DNA of 64,000 nucleotides from Chitinophaga pinensis (GTDB taxonomy: Bacteria > Bacteroidota > Bacteroidia > Chitinophagales > CAMDFR01), in NCBI GenBank assembly GCA_945897725.1, contig CAMDFR010000005.1, forward strand, positions 62,001-126,000, read 5' to 3'. Under the pieces are notes generated by a model. The model did no database searches. It saw only the letters and a list, made by a program, of their open reading frames with translations, and was not told the DNA's origin. The translations under genes and the position numbers were made by a program. This document shows positions 46,351 to 55,445 of this stretch, piece by piece. How positions within the stretch are numbered: position 1 is the stretch's first letter; each line of letters begins with the position of its first letter.

Positions 46351-48585
46351 CTATCTATTAATTTCATTTCCAATTGCTTCATCATACAATTTTTTCCAAT
46401 CAGAAAGATGACCCCAATCCATGGATTTAAGTTGTATTTTTTCCTTTAAAACCTTTCCGATAAATACATTTTTCTGATTCGAATTCTTTAACAATGTTTC
46501 AAAAGCCTCCTGATTTTTTGGATCAATACTAAGCACCACTCTGCTTTGACTTTCACCAAACAAAAAGGCATCCTCGCGAACATCTGCATCATAACATATT
46601 TCAAAGCCTTTGTTACCAGCCATTGCACTTTCCAACAGTGTAATAAATAGACCTCCCTCACTAACGTCGTGCATGCTTTTCGCTAGCTTTGCATCATTAA
46701 TTAAATGAAGCGTTTGTTGCAGTTGGAATTCTTCATTCAAATCGAAATATGGACAGGAAGAATCTTCCCTCTTCATTATTTGAACTAAATATTGTGATGA
46801 ATGAATATCTTCCCTTGAAACTCCTAGCAGATAAATATAATCTCCCTCATTTTTAAAATGAAGCGTCATTTTTGATTCAATATTCTTGAGTAAACCTAGC
46901 ATCCCAATGGTTGGCGTTGGAAACACTGCACCACCATCATTTGACTGATTATAAAAGCTAACATTGCCACCGGTTACAGGCGTTTCGAACATAGTACAAG
47001 CCTCTCCCATGCCTTTAATTGCATGTACAAATTGCCAGTATACCTCAGGATTATTGGGATTTCCAAAATTCAGGCAATTTGTTACACCACTGGGCGTACC
47101 TCCACTACATGCAATATTTCTAGCAGCTTCAGCCACCGCTATCATCGTCCCTTTATAAGGATCAGCGTAAATATATCTGGAGTTACAATCAACCGTCAAG
47201 GCCAAGCATGTTTCTGTTCCTTGTATCCTAACAATTGCAGCATCACTTTTTTCATTAACATTGGTATTTGCGATCCCTACCATTGAGTCATATTGCTCAT
47301 ACACCCACTTTTTTGATGCAATATTGGGTAATTGCACCAACTGTTTTGCAATACTTAGCAAATCGCTTGGAATCGACACAGAATTTATATCAAATGACTT
47401 TAGAGATTGAAAATATGCTGGCTCTGAATATGGCTTATCATATACAGGCGCACCGCCGCCTAAGACCAAAGATTCTGCTGGCACCGAAGCCACTAAAACA
47501 TCATTCATATAATAATTCAAAATACCTGAATCAGTGACCTCACCAATTATAGCGCAATGCAGATCCCATTTATCGAAGACAGCCTCTACCAATTTTTCTT
47601 TGCCTTTTTCAACAACAATAAGCATTCTCTCTTGACTTTCAGATAAAAGAATTTCCCATGGTTTCATATTCTTTTGACGGGTAGGAACCTTATCCAACCA
47701 TATATTCATTCCATGTTCACCCTTAGCACTCATTTCTGAGGTTGAGCAAGTGATGCCGGCAGCTCCCATATCTTGCATTCCAATAACAGCACCCGTTTTT
47801 ATTACTTCAAGTGATGCCTCTAATAATAATTTTTCTTGAAAAGGGTCACCCACCTGAACCGCAGGTAAATCATTAATCGATTCTTTAGATATGTCTTTGG
47901 AGGCAAATGCAGCACCGGCAATACCATCCTTACCAGTTGATGAGCCAACAATATATACTGGGTTTCCAACACCATAGGAGGTTGCAGAAACTGTTTCATT
48001 TTTCTTTACAATTCCAACAGACATGGCATTGACCAAAGGATTGGTTTGATAGCATGCATCGAAATAAACTTCACCAGCAACAGTTGGTACACCAAAGGCA
48101 TTCCCATAGTCTCCAATACCTTTCACAACACCTTTTAATAAATGCTTTGTTTTATCATCCGTAAGCAATCCAAATCGTAAGGAGTTTAATTGTGCAATCG
48201 GCCTAGCACCCATTGTAAAAATATCTCGATTGATACCACCAACTCCAGTAGCCGCTCCCTGATAGGGTTCCAGCGCAGATGGATGATTATGGCTTTCAAT
48301 TTTGAAGGCACATCCTAATCCATTACCAATGTCGACTAATCCTGCATTTTCTTCACCTGCTTCTACCAATAAATGCTTACCACTTCTTGGCAATGTTTTT
48401 AGATACTTGATTGAATTTTTATAAGAACAATGCTCACTCCACATGACGGAATAAATAGATAGTTCATTAAAATTTGGTATTCTTCCAAGTACTTCAATAA
48501 TTTTCTCGTATTCCGAAGAAAGCAAACCAAGTTCTATGGCGGTTTCTACAGTAGTAGTTTCATGTATGGCACTTAAATTTGTCAT
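46351..48585 (-). CDS. purL: Phosphoribosylformylglycinamidine synthase subunit PurL
   Basis: Cytosolic purine-synthesis enzyme that converts FGAR to FGAM with ATP and glutamine-derived ammonia. At 744 residues it is the small PurL, which needs PurQ and PurS partners (not in the window). Motifs: NFNELSIYSVMWSEHCSYKN, the ATP/FGAR-binding ESHNHPSALEPYQGAATGVGG, GDPFQEKLLLEASLE, QDMGAAGITCSTSEM, GVTNCLNFGNP and PVTGGNVSFYNQS. It starts 2 bp after the flippase stop and is probably cotranscribed. The 160-bp spacer after the converging adhesin holds no clear terminator. Confidence 0.96.
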   Translation of the reverse strand: MTNLSAIHETTTVETAIELGLLSSEYEKIIEVLGRIPNFNELSIYSVMWSEHCSYKNSIKYLKTLPRSGKHLLVEAGEENAGLVDIGNGLGCAFKIESHNHPSALEPYQGAATGVGGINRDIFTMGARPIAQLNSLRFGLLTDDKTKHLLKGVVKGIGDYGNAFGVPTVAGEVYFDACYQTNPLVNAMSVGIVKKNETVSATSYGVGNPVYIVGSSTGKDGIAGAAFASKDISKESINDLPAVQVGDPFQEKLLLEASLEVIKTGAVIGMQDMGAAGITCSTSEMSAKGEHGMNIWLDKVPTRQKNMKPWEILLSESQERMLIVVEKGKEKLVEAVFDKWDLHCAIIGEVTDSGILNYYMNDVLVASVPAESLVLGGGAPVYDKPYSEPAYFQSLKSFDINSVSIPSDLLSIAKQLVQLPNIASKKWVYEQYDSMVGIANTNVNEKSDAAIVRIQGTETCLALTVDCNSRYIYADPYKGTMIAVAEAARNIACSGGTPSGVTNCLNFGNPNNPEVYWQFVHAIKGMGEACTMFETPVTGGNVSFYNQSNDGGAVFPTPTIGMLGLLKNIESKMTLHFKNEGDYIYLLGVSREDIHSSQYLVQIMKREDSSCPYFDLNEEFQLQQTLHLINDAKLAKSMHDVSEGGLFITLLESAMAGNKGFEICYDADVREDAFLFGESQSRVVLSIDPKNQEAFETLLKNSNQKNVFIGKVLKEKIQLKSMDWGHLSDWKKLYDEAIGNEINR

Positions 48586-48587
48586 CT

Positions 48588-49859
48588 TTATTTTTTTTGA
48601 TACAGTGTTTTAATTTCTTTTTTAATAAGGATAAAATCAATTTTCCCTATCATATAATCTGAAAGTTTAAAGTTATTCATTTTATGAAAAAATAGTAAAA
48701 GAATAATGGAGCCAGATGTAAAAGCCAGTGTGGATGTAAAGGCTGTGCCACTCATCTCGTAACGTAAAATAAGGAGGTAACCAAACAATATGGCAAAGAA
48801 AGCACCAGCAGAAGAGGCAATCAGATTTACATAAACCATTCCTTTACCAGAAAAATAAGCACTTAAGACTATAAAAATATTAAACATAAAAGTACCAGGT
48901 AATTGCCATTTCATGTATGTCTTTAGAAGGGCATATTGCTTTCCAAATACAAACATGTAAACCTGATCTGGTAAGGCGCAAAAGATGATTATCATTACTA
49001 AAGTAAAGATGAGTGAAGCTTTTAAAAGCTCTAAGGTTAAGAGGCTACTATATCTATCGTTGTTTTGATTGGATATTTTAACATATGATATGGTAGCTGA
49101 ACTTCTAGAGAATATCCAAAAAGCTTCCAAAATAGAAAGACCAATAGAGTAGATACCTAGGCTAACTTTACCCTCAAATCTAAACAATAAAAACACACTG
49201 AAGCGCAACATGATAAATTGCATAAAATCAAACAACTGATATTGAAATCCTGTATAGATCATCGTCTTGACTTCTGCAATATCAATTTTAAAAGTATAGG
49301 TTTTCAGATATTCATATGAGAAGTACAAAGAGCATAAAAGCGTAAAAATGGAGGATAAATACAATGCAATAATATAAGAACTTATCGCTACTCTGTTGAA
49401 TCCATAAATTAAAAGCATTAAAAAAGCTACATTCAAAAACACTTGTAAAATGCTAAGGAAATTATAAGTTTTAACTTTCTGTTTTGCTAGCAAAGTTATT
49501 TGAAACAAATTAATCAAAGACTGAATGAAGGTTAACAGACAAAGGTGAAATACATACTCAAAATTAAAACCGAAAAACAATGAAATGAAAACGTATTGGA
49601 TCGAAACTATAAAAAAGGACCAAAAAAAAGAAATGGTATAAACAGTACTAAAGTTATTTTTTGCCAGCGTATAAACCAAAACCTGATTACCAAATAAATT
49701 TGCAAAGTAAAGTGTACACGTAATAATTGTGACGATAAAAATGGACTCACCCTTTCCAGCAGCTCCAAGCACTCGTGCAATAACCAATGCCAAAATTAAA
49801 TTTAAAATGGTGCTAAAAATCCTTGTGATAAAAGTATTTAGAAAAAGTAAGGATATCAT
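48588..49859 (-). CDS. Polysaccharide (oligosaccharide) flippase, Wzx/MATE-like
   Basis: 423-residue inner-membrane protein with about 12-14 hydrophobic helices, few charges in the membrane core, and the MOP-superfamily opening FLNTFITRIFSTILNLILAL followed by RVLGAAGKGE. Flippases of this group move lipid-linked sugar units across the inner membrane for O-antigen, capsule or A-LPS assembly. It lies 26 kb from the glycan locus and its direct neighbour is purL, so a partnership with that locus is only a guess. Start ATG 49859. Confidence 0.8.
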   Translation of the reverse strand: MISLLFLNTFITRIFSTILNLILALVIARVLGAAGKGESIFIVTIITCTLYFANLFGNQVLVYTLAKNNFSTVYTISFFWSFFIVSIQYVFISLFFGFNFEYVFHLCLLTFIQSLINLFQITLLAKQKVKTYNFLSILQVFLNVAFLMLLIYGFNRVAISSYIIALYLSSIFTLLCSLYFSYEYLKTYTFKIDIAEVKTMIYTGFQYQLFDFMQFIMLRFSVFLLFRFEGKVSLGIYSIGLSILEAFWIFSRSSATISYVKISNQNNDRYSSLLTLELLKASLIFTLVMIIIFCALPDQVYMFVFGKQYALLKTYMKWQLPGTFMFNIFIVLSAYFSGKGMVYVNLIASSAGAFFAILFGYLLILRYEMSGTAFTSTLAFTSGSIILLLFFHKMNNFKLSDYMIGKIDFILIKKEIKTLYQKK

Positions 49860-49956
49860 TATTTAGCAAAAATAAATAATCTGATTCAGAAATAAAGGAA
49901 GGAGTTGTAAACAAGTGTTAGAGATTCAAATTTTAAAAGAAAAATTATGGAAATCA

Positions 49957-49987
49957 TTTGTTTTTTCATCTAAACTTAGTAACTTCG
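49957..49987 (+). promoter_or_regulatory. Bacteroidota-type promoter (TTTG-N19-TAACTTCG)
   Basis: -33 TTTG at 49957-49960 and -7 TAACTTCG at 49980-49987 (one mismatch to TAnnTTTG) with the ideal 19-nt spacing. Predicted start is about 20 bp before the ATG at 50015. Confidence 0.6.
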
Positions 49988-50014
49988 TATTAACCATAAA
50001 AAAATCAAAAGACC

Positions 50015-50899
50015 ATGATTCATTTTACCAAAAAAGCCGTCATTGCATGCTCATTGCTTGCCATTTCAACATCATTTTTTGCTCAGTCTGCTCATTCAAA
50101 TGTTTACAAACCCATTCCAAAAGATGTCTTACCTATCGTAAAACATACAAAGGTATTATCACTAAACGACATCGCTAAAACCAATTTCACAGGTGAATAT
50201 AGCGGTCAACGTTTTCAATACACAGATAATAAAAAAGCTATTTTAAGAAGTTATACGTATACCATGAATATCATTCAAAATGGTTCAAATGTCAGCGGTA
50301 CAACGACCATTACATCTGACAATGGTGATTATGGGATCATCAAACTCAGAGGCATGGTGATTGAAGACAAACTATACTTTGAAGAATACGAAATTATAGA
50401 TCAGAAAAAATCTGATGATGCACTATGGTGCTTTAAGATTGGAGAACTTCAAATGGGTAAGCATCAGCAAAACACCGTTATCTATGGCCCTACAAATAGC
50501 TATACTTCCATTTATTATAGCCCTTGCAGTGGAGGATACACTATGCTAGAAAAAATAAATAGCAATGAAGAGCCTTCAACTATCATAAAAAAGCAACAAG
50601 GCCCTGATAAAGAAATCACCAATGTTAGCGAAGAAAATAAGTTTGGACTCACGATTTATCCAAATCCATTCAGCACTGAAACCAACATTTCGTATACCCT
50701 TGAGAAAGAGGCTAAAGTTCTCATAGAATTATATGATATTAATGGAGCACTTCTTAAAACTGTTTCACAAGAGGTTCAGTCTGCTGGAAATCATACGACC
50801 ACCATCAATGGAAGTAGCCTAGCGGGTGGAGTTTATGTGATTAAAATTTCAATAGATGGTCTTGTATCTTCTAAGCAAATCATAAAAACAAATAATTAA
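50015..50899 (+). CDS. Secreted T9SS type A sorting-domain protein of unknown function
   Basis: 294-residue exported protein: signal peptide ending SFFAQ (about residue 24), a central beta-rich domain of about 150 residues with TGEYSGQRFQYTDN and MNIIQNGSNVSGTTTIT (a lipocalin-like, up-and-down pattern), and a T9SS type A domain (LTIYPNPFSTETNISY ... GGVYVIKISIDG). No catalytic motif was recognised. It has its own predicted promoter and a strong terminator, so it is monocistronic. Confidence 0.85.
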   Translation: MIHFTKKAVIACSLLAISTSFFAQSAHSNVYKPIPKDVLPIVKHTKVLSLNDIAKTNFTGEYSGQRFQYTDNKKAILRSYTYTMNIIQNGSNVSGTTTITSDNGDYGIIKLRGMVIEDKLYFEEYEIIDQKKSDDALWCFKIGELQMGKHQQNTVIYGPTNSYTSIYYSPCSGGYTMLEKINSNEEPSTIIKKQQGPDKEITNVSEENKFGLTIYPNPFSTETNISYTLEKEAKVLIELYDINGALLKTVSQEVQSAGNHTTTINGSSLAGGVYVIKISIDGLVSSKQIIKTNN

Positions 50900-50921
50900 T
50901 AAATAAACCTATCTAATTAAG

Positions 50922-50949
50922 GCCCTCCCGAAGAAGGAGGGCTTTTTTT
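50922..50949 (+). terminator. Rho-independent terminator
   Basis: GCCCTCC / GGAGGGC stem, loop CGAAGAA, then seven T's. It separates the T9SS gene from nth, which starts 10 bp later. Confidence 0.92.
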
Positions 50950-50958
50950 ATCTTCCAT

Positions 50959-51573
50959 ATGAATAAGAAAGAAAGAACTTCCTTCGTTATAGAAACACTG
51001 CAGCAGCTTTACCCAGAAACGCCTATTCCACTCGACCATTCTGATGCTTATACACTTCTGATTGCTGTCTTAATGTCCGCGCAAAGTACTGATGTAAGTG
51101 TAAACAAAGTCACTCCTGCCCTCTTTAAGCTTGCTGCCACACCTGAGAAAATGTCAAAGTTATCCCCCGAAAAAATACTTTCGATCATCAAAACGGTTGG
51201 ATTAGCTCCCGGTAAATCGAGGAACATTCAACAACTATCACAGATCTTAGTGGAGAGACATCAAGGTAAGGTGCCCCAAACCTTTGAAGAATTAGAAGCC
51301 TTACCGGGTGTTGGACATAAAACAGCTTCGGTAGTCATGAGTCAAGCCTTTGGCGTGCCGGCCTTTCCTGTTGATACACATATTCACCGACTGCTTTATC
51401 GTTGGAAGCTTAGCAACGGATCGACTGTTGAACAAACAGAAGCCGACGCCAAAAGACTATTCCCCATGGCATTGTGGAATACCTTACATTTACAAATTAT
51501 CTTCTTTGGAAGAGAATACTGCAAAGCAAGAGGACACGAAAGTAACCAATGTCCAATTTGTTCAAAAATCTAA
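50959..51573 (+). CDS. nth: Endonuclease III (DNA glycosylase/AP lyase)
   Basis: 204-residue base-excision repair enzyme removing oxidised pyrimidines. The helix-hairpin-helix LPGVGHKTASVV carries catalytic Lys121, and the catalytic Asp139 is in FPVDTHIHR. At the C-terminus the iron-sulfur region reads C188...C198-PI-C201 and the protein ends three residues later. The canonical pattern is C-x6-C-x2-C-x5-C, so the spacing differs and a fourth Cys is lacking. The gene overlaps the next reading frame's ATG by one base (TAATG). Confidence 0.93.
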   Translation: MNKKERTSFVIETLQQLYPETPIPLDHSDAYTLLIAVLMSAQSTDVSVNKVTPALFKLAATPEKMSKLSPEKILSIIKTVGLAPGKSRNIQQLSQILVERHQGKVPQTFEELEALPGVGHKTASVVMSQAFGVPAFPVDTHIHRLLYRWKLSNGSTVEQTEADAKRLFPMALWNTLHLQIIFFGREYCKARGHESNQCPICSKI

Positions 51574-51578
51574 TGCAT

Positions 51579-52418
51579 ATGAAACCACACTTATTTTTTA
51601 CATTTCTGATTCTGTTTACACTGTTTCAAGGAAAGGCACAAAACGCCACGAATGGCAAGGAATTTAATATCGTCAGTGATGATGTTACGCTTTATGGAAA
51701 AGAGTATGGAAAAGGAGAACCAGTTATTTTATTACATGGAGCCATGGTGGATATTGATGATTGGGAAAATCAGATACCAGCTCTAGCAACACGTTATAGA
51801 GTAATTGTTTTTGACAGCAGAGGACATGGTAAATCATCTTTTACGGACAAACCAATGAGCTATCAGCTTATGTCAGATGATTTGCTAAATGTGATGCGTG
51901 AGCTAAAAATTGATAGTGCAAGTTTCATTGGATTTGGAGATGGCGGAAATATCTTAATTGAATTAGCAATCAATCATCCTGAAAAAATTAAAAAAATGAT
52001 TTTGATAGGTGCCAATTTGAAACCAACACCTGATGCGGTTTATCCTTATTTTCTTCAAAAAGTGAAGGACTGGGATTTGGATAAAATGACGCTACTTTTA
52101 AAATCGAGATTCATAGGGAATCCAAATCCAGAGCTACTAAACACTTTTGCCAGAAGAATGCAATTTATGCTATTAAATGAGCCTAAATGGGAACTTAAAG
52201 ACATGAGTCAAATTGCAGTTCCTACACTCGTTATGGCTAGTGATTATGGTTTGGTCACCGTCCGCCATTCTTTTGATATTTTCGAAAATTTACAAAATGC
52301 TAATTTATGTGTTATTCCTGGTTCAAAACATTACAGCATCAAAGAAAAGCCGGCATTGGTCAATACTGTTATCATGGACTTTTTGAATCAACGATTCGAG
52401 AAAATTGCTCGCTATTAG
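51579..52418 (+). CDS. Exported alpha/beta hydrolase-fold protein lacking the nucleophile Ser
   Basis: 279 residues from ATG 51579 (signal peptide MKPHLFFTFLILFTLFQGKAQ region; another in-frame ATG at 51573 overlaps the nth stop). Alpha/beta hydrolase features: VILLHGAMVDIDDW (oxyanion strand), VFDSRGHGKSS, the nucleophile elbow, an Asp in VMASDYG (about 222) and a His in GSKHYS (about 251). The elbow reads IGFGDGGN, so Gly (about residue 120) stands where G-x-S-x-G needs Ser; related proteins have GFSDGG or GWSDGG. It may be a non-catalytic binding protein, or use another mechanism. Confidence 0.8.
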   Translation: MKPHLFFTFLILFTLFQGKAQNATNGKEFNIVSDDVTLYGKEYGKGEPVILLHGAMVDIDDWENQIPALATRYRVIVFDSRGHGKSSFTDKPMSYQLMSDDLLNVMRELKIDSASFIGFGDGGNILIELAINHPEKIKKMILIGANLKPTPDAVYPYFLQKVKDWDLDKMTLLLKSRFIGNPNPELLNTFARRMQFMLLNEPKWELKDMSQIAVPTLVMASDYGLVTVRHSFDIFENLQNANLCVIPGSKHYSIKEKPALVNTVIMDFLNQRFEKIARY

Positions 52419-52468
52419 ATTGTTTGGTACGTGATTTGATCAACCATAAATATACCCACTAGCATATC

Positions 52469-53059
52469 ATGAACGTTTTTTTTAGGTTTTTAGTTATTCT
52501 CCTCATTTCGGACCTAAGTCTTTTTGCGCAGGGCATATCCAAGACGAGTAATCCGCCAATAGTAAAGTACGATAGTTCTGTTATTTATGGGGGTACCTTC
52601 CCTGCGGTTACCTTATATTCAAATGACTTAGAACAATACAAATACAATCTTTTGAAACGTCGTGTTCAAAAAATTTATCCTTATGTGGAACAAGGCAAAA
52701 AGATTTTAATTGAAATGTCGAGAAATGAAGAAGTATCGAAGAAGAAGGAACATAAAAAATATGTTAGAAGTACAGAAGAAGAACTGAAAAAGAAATTTGA
52801 GGACGAACTAAAGAATCTTACCATCAATGAAGGATTGGTCCTTGTGAAGCTCGTGAATAGAGAAACGGGAAACAATTGTTATAACCTTATTAAAAATTTA
52901 AAGGGTAGCGTGAATGCCTTTTTCTGGCAACAAATTGGAAAACGCTATGGATACGATTTAAAACAAGAATACATTGCAAAAGAAAATAGGGAACTGGAAC
53001 AAGCGATAGAAGACCTTCAAGAAGGTGGCTTAGTACCAATGTTAAGCAGAAAAAAATAA
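52469..53059 (+). CDS. DUF4294 family protein
   Basis: 196-residue Bacteroidota-specific protein: signal peptide ending LFAQ (about 20), then a charged helical region rich in Lys/Glu (EEVSKKKEHKKYVRSTEEEL, likely coiled coil) and the family core FEDELKNLTINEG ... LVNRETGNNCYNLIK ... NAFFWQQIGKRYGYDL. Function unknown. It lies 50 bp downstream of the hydrolase on the same strand and converges on the DUF1571 gene with 27 bp between stops. Confidence 0.85.
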   Translation: MNVFFRFLVILLISDLSLFAQGISKTSNPPIVKYDSSVIYGGTFPAVTLYSNDLEQYKYNLLKRRVQKIYPYVEQGKKILIEMSRNEEVSKKKEHKKYVRSTEEELKKKFEDELKNLTINEGLVLVKLVNRETGNNCYNLIKNLKGSVNAFFWQQIGKRYGYDLKQEYIAKENRELEQAIEDLQEGGLVPMLSRKK

Positions 53060-53086
53060 GCTACCCGTTTTCATTGAGAAGATCAA

Positions 53087-53938
53087 TCAAAATCCATATC
53101 CTTTGAATTCCTTGGTAAATTCATCTATTGCAAAAGCTGGATTATATTTCACTTCCTGAAATTCATACTTCTCAAATAAACCAATTTCATCATACATTTC
53201 TATTCCAATTGCGTGTAAACTAATTTTGTCTATATAGATAATGGCTTTCTTGGCAAAGGCCGTTGGTATTTCAATGACTTTACCTGCCTCAAAATCTGAA
53301 TAATCGGATACATTTTTGTTATGATATACAATTAAAAATTCTGATATTTTTTTTTGATTGGCCAACGAATACAAGGATTCTTTGTCTTTGAGTACATATT
53401 TGACATACCCAAAATCATCATCGTTTAAAGTCATTCTATAGCACAATCGATCATTGAATAAAATATCCGATTCTACCTTAGCCATAACATCAAAATTGGC
53501 TCCTAACTGATTTTTTATCGAGTTGAGAAGATCCACTGAATACCTAAATCCTCCTTCAATAATGGTGTGGTGTTGATCCTTACGCATCATACCACCTAAA
53601 GGATCAAGTTTCATATCTGGGATAAATTTACCTGCATTTAAAACCGATACTTTACCATACTTAGCAGGATTGTATAAGACCTCAACTCCATTGTTTTTTT
53701 CTGCAAGTATCTTCATATATACCGAATATGGATTCACCATTACTTTATTCAATGATTTCCCGTAATGATAGGTATTATCCAATTTCCGCTCCTTTGTGAC
53801 CATTGTAAATTGATAGCTCTTCACCTTGGCAACAGCTTCAACCATTTTATTGATGAGTGCCGATCCAGTGATGGCTTGACTAAATAAGGATGAAAATGAT
53901 AGACAACAGATCATCGATATGGAAAGATATTTTTTCAT
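53087..53938 (-). CDS. DUF1571 family exported protein with internal LysM-like segment
   Basis: 283-residue exported protein. Signal peptide ends SLFSQ (about 21). The body resembles DUF1571/LolA-like beta domains: MVEAVAKVKSYQFTMVTKERKLDN, NPYSVYMKI, and NDRLCYRMTLNDDDFGYVKY. Between about residues 185 and 230 sits ESLYSLANQKKISEF...VIEIPTAFAKK, which matches a LysM peptidoglycan-binding repeat (SLxxIA...N..SDYSDFEAGKVIEIP). This suggests periplasmic lipid or lipoprotein binding with a cell-wall tether. The gene follows the Mpo1-like gene by 6 bp. Confidence 0.72.
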   Translation of the reverse strand: MKKYLSISMICCLSFSSLFSQAITGSALINKMVEAVAKVKSYQFTMVTKERKLDNTYHYGKSLNKVMVNPYSVYMKILAEKNNGVEVLYNPAKYGKVSVLNAGKFIPDMKLDPLGGMMRKDQHHTIIEGGFRYSVDLLNSIKNQLGANFDVMAKVESDILFNDRLCYRMTLNDDDFGYVKYVLKDKESLYSLANQKKISEFLIVYHNKNVSDYSDFEAGKVIEIPTAFAKKAIIYIDKISLHAIGIEMYDEIGLFEKYEFQEVKYNPAFAIDEFTKEFKGYGF

Positions 53939-53944
53939 AGAGTA

Positions 53945-54424
53945 TTAATAAGGAATACCAACTTTGAGGTAAATAAAATGCAATAACCATGCTGGCCCAA
54001 TCATCAAAAATTGCAGATCTTTTAGGAAGGAAGGTTTTTTTCCCTCTATCTTATGACCATAGAATTGTCCAAGCCAAGCAACAAAAAAAATTATAAAAGA
54101 AATCCCGAACATCTGAATATGATCATGATTCAACAACTGAAACAAATAATAATTACCTATAACTAAACCCAGACTAATAATCAGAAAACCAATAAACAAT
54201 GGAATGGAGAGTCTTAGATAATAAACTAAAGAAACAAAAATAAGAATCGAACCTACGCTAAGCCAACCATTCAAAAAATCTCTTGGAAAAGGAATACTCC
54301 ATAGAAGACCAACCAAACTATACATAATCAGTGGAATACAAACCCAATGAATCGCTTTATTTAAATTATTCTGGTGACTTTCACCATATTCTTGGAGCAA
54401 TAAATCAATTTTTCTTGCCATCAT
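53945..54424 (-). CDS. Mpo1-like (DUF962) membrane protein
   Basis: 159-residue four-helix membrane protein of the DUF962/Mpo1 family; yeast Mpo1 is an Fe(II)-dependent dioxygenase that alpha-oxidises 2-hydroxy fatty acids. Signature: YGESHQNNLNKAIHWVCIPL at the N-terminus, and FVAWLGQFYGHKIEGKKPSF followed by LQFLMIGPAWLLHF. The conserved His residues proposed as metal ligands are present. It starts MMARK at 54424 or 54421. It leads a two-gene unit with DUF1571. Confidence 0.85.
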   Translation of the reverse strand: MMARKIDLLLQEYGESHQNNLNKAIHWVCIPLIMYSLVGLLWSIPFPRDFLNGWLSVGSILIFVSLVYYLRLSIPLFIGFLIISLGLVIGNYYLFQLLNHDHIQMFGISFIIFFVAWLGQFYGHKIEGKKPSFLKDLQFLMIGPAWLLHFIYLKVGIPY

Positions 54425-54469
54425 ACATTACTAAGTACGAATAAATATACTCTTTTTATTCCAATAAAA

Positions 54470-54499
54470 AAACGCAATACAGCATGCTGTATTGCGTTT
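54470..54499 (-). terminator. Perfect 30-bp palindrome, terminator
   Basis: AAACGCAATACAGCA followed by its exact reverse complement, with A/T tracts on both sides. It lies 20 bp after the stop of the T9SS gene at 54519 and just upstream of the Mpo1-like start. Confidence 0.85.
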
Positions 54500-54518
54500 C
54501 AATATTGAAGTTTAACAA

Positions 54519-55364
54519 TTACTGCACCACAAATCTGATAGCAGTGATTTTGTCTAGATGCTTTAGTGTGATGATGTAGTTACCTTTTGCAAAACTAGAA
54601 ACATCCAATTTCACTTGATTATCGCCAGCTGATACTGAAACTTCACCACTATATACTACTGATCCTATTAAATTAGTGATCATCAAGCTATAGTTTTCGC
54701 TCAAATCTGCATCAAAAGAAAGTGTTACATTTGATTGGGCTGGATTAGGAAAAATCGTGATTCCTTGGATAGAGGTATTTACATTAGAAATACCTACAGT
54801 GGTATTGCAAGAGGAAATCTTATTTGCGCTAGAACCTGTAGCAGTATCAAGCGCCGCACAAGTACCTCCAGCTGCTTTTACGCGAAGCCAATATCTAAAG
54901 TCAAGAGGTGGAGAGTTTAAACTTCCAATCGAAGAAAGATCTTTAGAGTTGCCTTCAATACCCAATGGTATATCCGGTGTGCCATATACTTTACCATAAA
55001 CCTTCATTTGATATTGACCAGCAGGATCTGCGGTAACTCCTGTAAAGTTGATACATGCTGCCTCATTATTAAGCAAGGCTCTGTTGTTTGGATATTTAAT
55101 GGCATAAGAGATACCACATGGCACATTACTGACAGAATCAATGATTAAAGAGTCAATAGTGTAACTACCACCAGGACCTGCTGTATTAAAATTTTTAATG
55201 GTCAAAACGGCACCAGTTAGATTCACACCTTGTTCAGCACATGCAAAGGTGCTAGGTGTTGGATACAATCCAGGTACAGACACTGTAAAATCAGGTGTAC
55301 ACTGCGCTTGAACTCCTACAAAGCTGATGGCAACAAGTGAAAGCGAAAGAATTAATTTTTTCAT
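54519..55364 (-). CDS. Secreted T9SS type A protein, paralogue a
   Basis: 281 residues: signal peptide ending VGVQAQ (21), a Cys-containing beta domain (CTPDFTVSVPGLYP, SVSNVPCGISYAIKY, ACINFTGVTADPAGQYQMKV), then a T9SS type A domain (ITIFPNPAQSNVTLSF ... GNYIITLKHLDKI). The central domain is shared with the next two genes to the right. No catalytic residue is recognisable. An intrinsic terminator lies 26 bp before its start codon, so it is probably expressed by partial read-through from the gene at 55446. Confidence 0.85.
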   Translation of the reverse strand: MKKLILSLSLVAISFVGVQAQCTPDFTVSVPGLYPTPSTFACAEQGVNLTGAVLTIKNFNTAGPGGSYTIDSLIIDSVSNVPCGISYAIKYPNNRALLNNEAACINFTGVTADPAGQYQMKVYGKVYGTPDIPLGIEGNSKDLSSIGSLNSPPLDFRYWLRVKAAGGTCAALDTATGSSANKISSCNTTVGISNVNTSIQGITIFPNPAQSNVTLSFDADLSENYSLMITNLIGSVVYSGEVSVSAGDNQVKLDVSSFAKGNYIITLKHLDKITAIRFVVQ

Positions 55365-55390
55365 AATTTTATTTTTTTTGAGTGAATAAA

Positions 55391-55423
55391 AAAACCCTTA
55401 TTTGATCAATAAATAAGGGTTTT
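55391..55423 (-). terminator. Intercistronic terminator
   Basis: AAAACCCTTATTT / AAATAAGGGTTTT, 13-bp arms with loop GATCAAT, followed on the minus strand by a T tract. It lies between paralogues b and a, only 26 bp before the start of a. Confidence 0.85.
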
Positions 55424-55445
55424 ACAGATCTTTTTTTGATAGGTA

